Source: Paenibacillus sp. BIHB 4019
Lineage (GTDB): Bacteria > Bacillota > Bacilli > Paenibacillales > Paenibacillaceae
Assembly: GCF_002741035.1 (NCBI RefSeq)
Contig: NZ_CP016808.1
Span: 5,132,501-5,196,500 of the forward strand
Length of the DNA stretch: 64,000 bases
Direction: 5' to 3'
The position numbers and the translations under genes were made by a program. A model generated the notes under the pieces. The model did no database searches. It saw only the letters and a program-made list of their open reading frames with translations, and had not been told where the DNA came from. Shown one piece after another: positions 60,800 to 64,000 of this stretch (the stretch's first letter is position 1; each line of letters starts with the position of its first letter).

Positions 60800-60931
60800 G
60801 TTATGCATGCTCCTTGTCTGTATATGGATTGGTAATTGTACTTGAGTTATCATCCCCATCTTGACACAGAACCATGTGAAGGTATCATTAGGGAAAATGA
60901 ATGGTTGCAACATACAGGAGGCCTGACGAAG

Positions 60932-61729
60932 ATGAATAATGAAAAATTAAACCTTGCGCTGCTGCAAATGGACATAAATGCAGGAAATCCGGAGGCGAAC
61001 TTTGCCAAGCTTGCGCAAATGCTGGAGCAAGCGGTAAGCGGGGATCGCAAGCTTGATGTCATCGTGTTTCCTGAGATGTGGAACACCGGCTATGCGCTGA
61101 CAGAAATCGAAACGCTGGCTGATGCGAATGGGGAGCGGACGAAGCAGTTTTTGTCAGCCTTTTCGGCCAAGCATCAAGTGAATATTGTTGCGGGCTCAAT
61201 TGCGGAAAGCAGGGCGGATGGCGTTTACAATACAATATTTGCTTTCGACCGTGCAGGGGAAACGATTGCGGATTATTCTAAAATCCATCTGTTCCGTTTA
61301 ATGGACGAGGAAAAATATTTGCAAGCGGGCGATAAGCTTGGTTCGTTTCAGCTTGGCGGACAAGAAGCCGGCATGATGATTTGTTATGATATCCGCTTCC
61401 CTGAGCTTGCTCGCAAGCTGGCGCTTGGAGGCGCAAAGCTGCTGTTTGTTCCAGCTGAATGGCCAAACCCGCGCCTGCATCACTGGAAAACGCTGCTGAC
61501 GGCAAGAGCGATTGAAAATCAAATGTTCGTCATTGCCTGCAATCGGGTAGGGCAAAGCGGGGAAACGAGCTTTTTCGGGCATTCACTCGTCCTTGATCCG
61601 TGGGGAGAAACCATTGCTGAGGGTGGAGAGGACGAAGAAGTAATTTATGCAGAAATCGATCTTTCGCTCGTTGATGCGGTACGCGGAAAAATCCCCGTCT
61701 TCGAAGACCGGAGGCCAAATTTGTATTAA
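60932..61729 (+). CDS. mtnU: Carbon-nitrogen hydrolase, probable omega-amidase MtnU
   Basis: 265 residues, nitrilase superfamily. VFPEMWNTGY has the catalytic Glu, YSKIHLFRLMDE the Lys, and MICYDIRFPEL the Cys. Omega-amidases clear the ketoglutaramate formed when the salvage transaminase uses glutamine, which fits the neighbouring mtnE. CAGGAGG lies before ATG 60932. Confidence 0.87.
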   Translation: MNNEKLNLALLQMDINAGNPEANFAKLAQMLEQAVSGDRKLDVIVFPEMWNTGYALTEIETLADANGERTKQFLSAFSAKHQVNIVAGSIAESRADGVYNTIFAFDRAGETIADYSKIHLFRLMDEEKYLQAGDKLGSFQLGGQEAGMMICYDIRFPELARKLALGGAKLLFVPAEWPNPRLHHWKTLLTARAIENQMFVIACNRVGQSGETSFFGHSLVLDPWGETIAEGGEDEEVIYAEIDLSLVDAVRGKIPVFEDRRPNLY

Positions 61730-61760
61730 AAGCTTGGTGAAAAAAGTCAAGAAAAATGAA

Positions 61761-61818
61761 AAGGTTGGGGTTAAATAGCCCTCGTGCGGGCAGCCCAACC
61801 TTCTTACATTTAGCCTTT
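61761..61818 (+). terminator. Hairpin after mtnU
   Basis: AAGGTTGGG (61761-61769) pairs with CCCAACCTT (61794-61802), with an inner GCCC/GGGC stem. A T run follows after about 12 bases, so termination strength is uncertain. Confidence 0.5.
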
Positions 61819-61847
61819 TTTTTCAATACCATTTTTTAGCGAATCAT

Positions 61848-62741
61848 TTATTTATAATGGACGATCGTTTTGTTCATCGTTCGAATGAATGCCTCCGTAG
61901 CTTTGGACAGGTAGCGCCCCTTGCGGCTGGCGATGACTAGTGTCCGTGACGCTTTGGGGGAAAGGGGCAAGTAGATGGGGGCGAATTCGCTCCCTCTTTG
62001 CCGTGTCAGCATTTTCGGGACGAAGGCGATGCCCATGCCGCCCGCAACGAGCGATTGGACGGTTTCAATATTGCTGCTTTCAAAGACGATTTGCGGCGTA
62101 AAGCCGGAAGCCTGGCACAGCTCGACCGTAATTTGCCGGAAGCCCTGGCCTTTTTTTAATCCGATAAAGGGTTCATTGCGCAATATGCTTATCGGTACAG
62201 GCTCCGAGCTTTCCGCAAGCGGATGCTGCGGCGGAATCGCCAAGCAAATTTCTTCTTCCATTAAAGGCTCCCATGCAAGCGAGGTGTCGGCAAGCGGGAG
62301 GGACAGCAAGCTGAGGTCGGTGCCGCCGCTTGCTGTAAGCTGCTCCAGCTTTGCCGAAGTATCCTCTACAAGCACCACTTCGATTTGTGGATATTGGGCG
62401 CCGAATACCGGCAGGACGAGCGGCAAAATGTGCGAGCCCGTAATCGGCAGCGTTCCGACGACGAGCCGCCCGCGCCGCATTTGCGCCATATCATCCATTT
62501 CCTGCTTTAATTGTTCAATCGCATCGAGAATCGTTTGGGACTTGTCAACAAATACCTGACCAGCCTGCGTAAGCTCAACCGAGTTGGTCGTGCGCCGAAA
62601 CAGCAGCACGCCAAGCTCCTGCTCCAGCTTAGACAGCTGCTGGCTGAGCGAGGGCTGGGCGATATGCAGCTTTTCCGCTGCGCGGGAGAAGTTTTTTTCA
62701 ATTGCGATTTGCAGCACATACTGCAGTTGTCTGAGCTCCAT
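61848..62741 (-). CDS. LysR-family transcriptional regulator
   Basis: 297 residues. The N-terminal winged helix (MELRQLQYVLQIAIEKNFSRAAEKLHIAQPSLSQQLSKLE, cut across two helices) and the periplasmic-binding-protein-like effector domain (about 90-297, RLVVGTLPITGSHILP, ESSNIETVQSLVAGGMGIAFVP) are typical. ATG 62741 has AAGGA 5 bases upstream; ATG 62747 overlaps that site. It is divergent from leuC, so it probably controls leucine genes in response to a pathway metabolite. Confidence 0.92.
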   Translation of the reverse strand: MELRQLQYVLQIAIEKNFSRAAEKLHIAQPSLSQQLSKLEQELGVLLFRRTTNSVELTQAGQVFVDKSQTILDAIEQLKQEMDDMAQMRRGRLVVGTLPITGSHILPLVLPVFGAQYPQIEVVLVEDTSAKLEQLTASGGTDLSLLSLPLADTSLAWEPLMEEEICLAIPPQHPLAESSEPVPISILRNEPFIGLKKGQGFRQITVELCQASGFTPQIVFESSNIETVQSLVAGGMGIAFVPKMLTRQRGSEFAPIYLPLSPKASRTLVIASRKGRYLSKATEAFIRTMNKTIVHYK

Positions 62742-62791
62742 GGGCATCCTTCGCTTTCTATTTTTCTGGGAAGAGCTTCTTCATTTACCGT

Positions 62792-62858
62792 TATAGTTGT
62801 TACCTATAGACATTATAGATATTATATCTTGGATCAATCAAGTGCCAGATGTTATGCT
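62792..62858 (+). promoter_or_regulatory. leuC promoter with LysR-type repeats
   Basis: TTGGAT (62829-62834), an 18-base spacer and TATGCT (62853-62858). Upstream, TATAG occurs three times (62792, 62805, 62814), including the CTATAG palindrome at 62804-62809. These are candidate binding sites for the divergent LysR regulator. Confidence 0.5.
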
Positions 62859-62903
62859 TAGAGCATCATTTTTGAAGAGAAGTCGAACGATGGGGTGAAT
62901 TTA

Positions 62904-64000
62904 ATGGCTAAAAGAACGATGTTTGAGAAGATTTGGGATAATCACGTCATTAATCAAGAAGAAGGCAAACCAAGTATCATTTATATCGATCTTCAACTGG
63001 TTCACGAAGTAACTTCGCCGCAAGCTTTCGAAGGCCTTCGCATGTCGGGTCGTAAAGTACGTCGTCCGGACTTGACATTTGCAACGATGGATCACAACGT
63101 TCCTACGAAAGACCGCTATAATATTAAAGATCCTATTTCCAAGCAGCAAATTGATACACTGACGCAAAACTGTAAAGATTTCGGCGTAAAGCTGTTCGAT
63201 CTTGACAATATTGACCAAGGCGTTGTACACGTTATGGGTCCTGAAATTGGCCTGACGCATCCGGGCAAAACGATCGTTTGCGGCGACAGCCACACGTCCA
63301 CGCATGGTGCGTTCGGCGCGCTAGCATTTGGTATCGGTACTTCCGAGGTTGAGCACGTAATGGCAACACAATGCTTGCAGCAATCGAAAGCAAAAACGAT
63401 GGAAGTTCGCTTCACGGGCAACCGCAAACCGGGCGTAACGGCAAAAGATATGATTTTGGGCGTTATCGCAAAATACGGCACGGACTTCGCTACTGGCTAC
63501 GTTATCGAGTACACAGGCGAATCGATCCGCTCGCTGACGATGGAAGAGCGTATGACGGTTTGCAACATGTCGATCGAAGGCGGCGCTCGCGCAGGCCTGA
63601 TCGCTCCTGACGAAACGACTTTCAACTATCTTCGCGGACGCGAATATGCTCCAGCAGATTATGATGCAGCTGTAGAAGAGTGGAAATTGCTTTCCACCGA
63701 CGAAGGCGCAGCTTATGATACGATTGTTGATTTTGATGTAGATTCCCTGATTCCGCAAGTAACCTGGGGTACAAGCCCTGGCATGGGTACGGATATTACT
63801 TCTTCCGTTCCTTACCCAGAACAGCTTCCTACGGAAAATGAGCGTAAAGCTGCTGAGAAAGCACTTGAATATATGGATCTGAAGCCAGGTACGCCTATGA
63901 ATGAAATCGAGATCGATTATGTATTTATCGGTTCTTGTACAAATGGACGTATTGAGGATCTGCGTGCTGCTGCTGAAATCGCTCGCGGCTACAAAGTTAG
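62904..64000 (+). CDS. leuC: 3-isopropylmalate dehydratase large subunit, N-terminal part
   Basis: The first 365 residues; the gene runs off the right edge. [49 protein letters not shown] and, near the edge, [14 protein letters not shown] match LeuC; the Cys in GSCTNG is the first [4Fe-4S] ligand. With LeuD it isomerises 2- to 3-isopropylmalate in leucine synthesis. GGGGTGA lies 5 bases before ATG 62904. Codons look well adapted, in line with high expression. Confidence 0.96.
   Translation, partial: MAKRTMFEKIWDNHVINQEEGKPSIIYIDLQLVHEVTSPQAFEGLRMSGRKVRRPDLTFATMDHNVPTKDRYNIKDPISKQQIDTLTQNCKDFGVKLFDLDNIDQGVVHVMGPEIGLTHPGKTIVCGDSHTSTHGAFGALAFGIGTSEVEHVMATQCLQQSKAKTMEVRFTGNRKPGVTAKDMILGVIAKYGTDFATGYVIEYTGESIRSLTMEERMTVCNMSIEGGARAGLIAPDETTFNYLRGREYAPADYDAAVEEWKLLSTDEGAAYDTIVDFDVDSLIPQVTWGTSPGMGTDITSSVPYPEQLPTENERKAAEKALEYMDLKPGTPMNEIEIDYVFIGSCTNGRIEDLRAAAEIARGYKV

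Noticed and set aside
1..64000. CRISPR arrays, tRNA or rRNA genes
   Set aside because: No regularly spaced repeats, no cloverleaf-like segments with GGTTCRAATCC-type T arms, and no rRNA-like conserved stretches were seen.

Overview
The window looks like a chromosomal segment from a Paenibacillus or close relative (low-to-mid GC Firmicutes, order Bacillales). Three things point there. Between about 18.4 and 37.2 kb the gene order follows the Bacillus subtilis ypiB-ypiF-qcrABC-ypjA-ypjB-ypjC-ypjD-dapB-mgsA-bshB1-bshA-cca-birA-panBCD-dinG block. Ribosome binding sites are strong AAGGAGG types. Bacillithiol genes (bshA, bshB1), Rex and IDEAL-domain proteins are present. No tRNA, rRNA, CRISPR array or intact insertion sequence was recognised.

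Layout. 0-8.1 kb: the end of trpA, then a terminator and a self-contained tetR / MFS / two-gene ABC exporter cassette, then hisC-tyrA. In B. subtilis trpA runs directly into hisC-tyrA, so the cassette appears to interrupt the aromatic supraoperon. 8.2-14.1 kb: an AT-richer accessory stretch. It has a gene-less transcription unit (consensus promoter plus terminator), an orphan binary-toxin B component of the protective antigen/Vip1/C2II family, an LLM-class flavin monooxygenase with a Fur box upstream, and a second MFS exporter. 14.4-18.6 kb: an ECF sigma / anti-sigma pair, a histidine phosphatase, an unassigned protein and a gamma-carbonic-anhydrase-like protein.

18.4-44.9 kb is core genome: the menaquinol:cytochrome c reductase genes qcrABC, small ypj genes, dapB, methylglyoxal synthase, bacillithiol synthesis, cca, birA, and panBCD behind a structured, terminator-ended leader. 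Then come dinG, rex, mtaD, a ypmB-like gene, a compact FtsH-like membrane protease, a 3-hydroxyacyl-CoA dehydrogenase translationally linked to acetate kinase, and dnaD. Many genes overlap by 1-11 bases, suggesting translational coupling.

45-51.6 kb is mixed: a sugar-phosphate isomerase, about 0.6 kb of degenerate DNA, a small membrane protein, a HelD-type RNA polymerase recycling ATPase and a solitary type-2 argC with an ARG box over its -10. 51.1-52.7 kb carries a MerR-methyltransferase fusion with its own MerR operator, followed by a MarR gene. 52.8-61.7 kb holds methionine salvage (mtnB, mtnX, mtnW, probable mtnE, mtnU) with proBAC embedded in it. The run proB-proA-proC-mtnW-mtnX-mtnB lies downstream of a T-box leader whose proposed specifier is a proline codon. 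The window ends with a LysR regulator divergent from leuC, which runs off the edge.

Best candidates for something new: the orphan, signal-less PA-type toxin component with a 78-residue stretch free of Lys/Arg where family activation sites normally lie; the small RNA unit beside it with two cre-like half-sites; the proline T-box over methionine-salvage genes; the panB leader RNA; and the hairpin closing exactly on the ypjB start codon.
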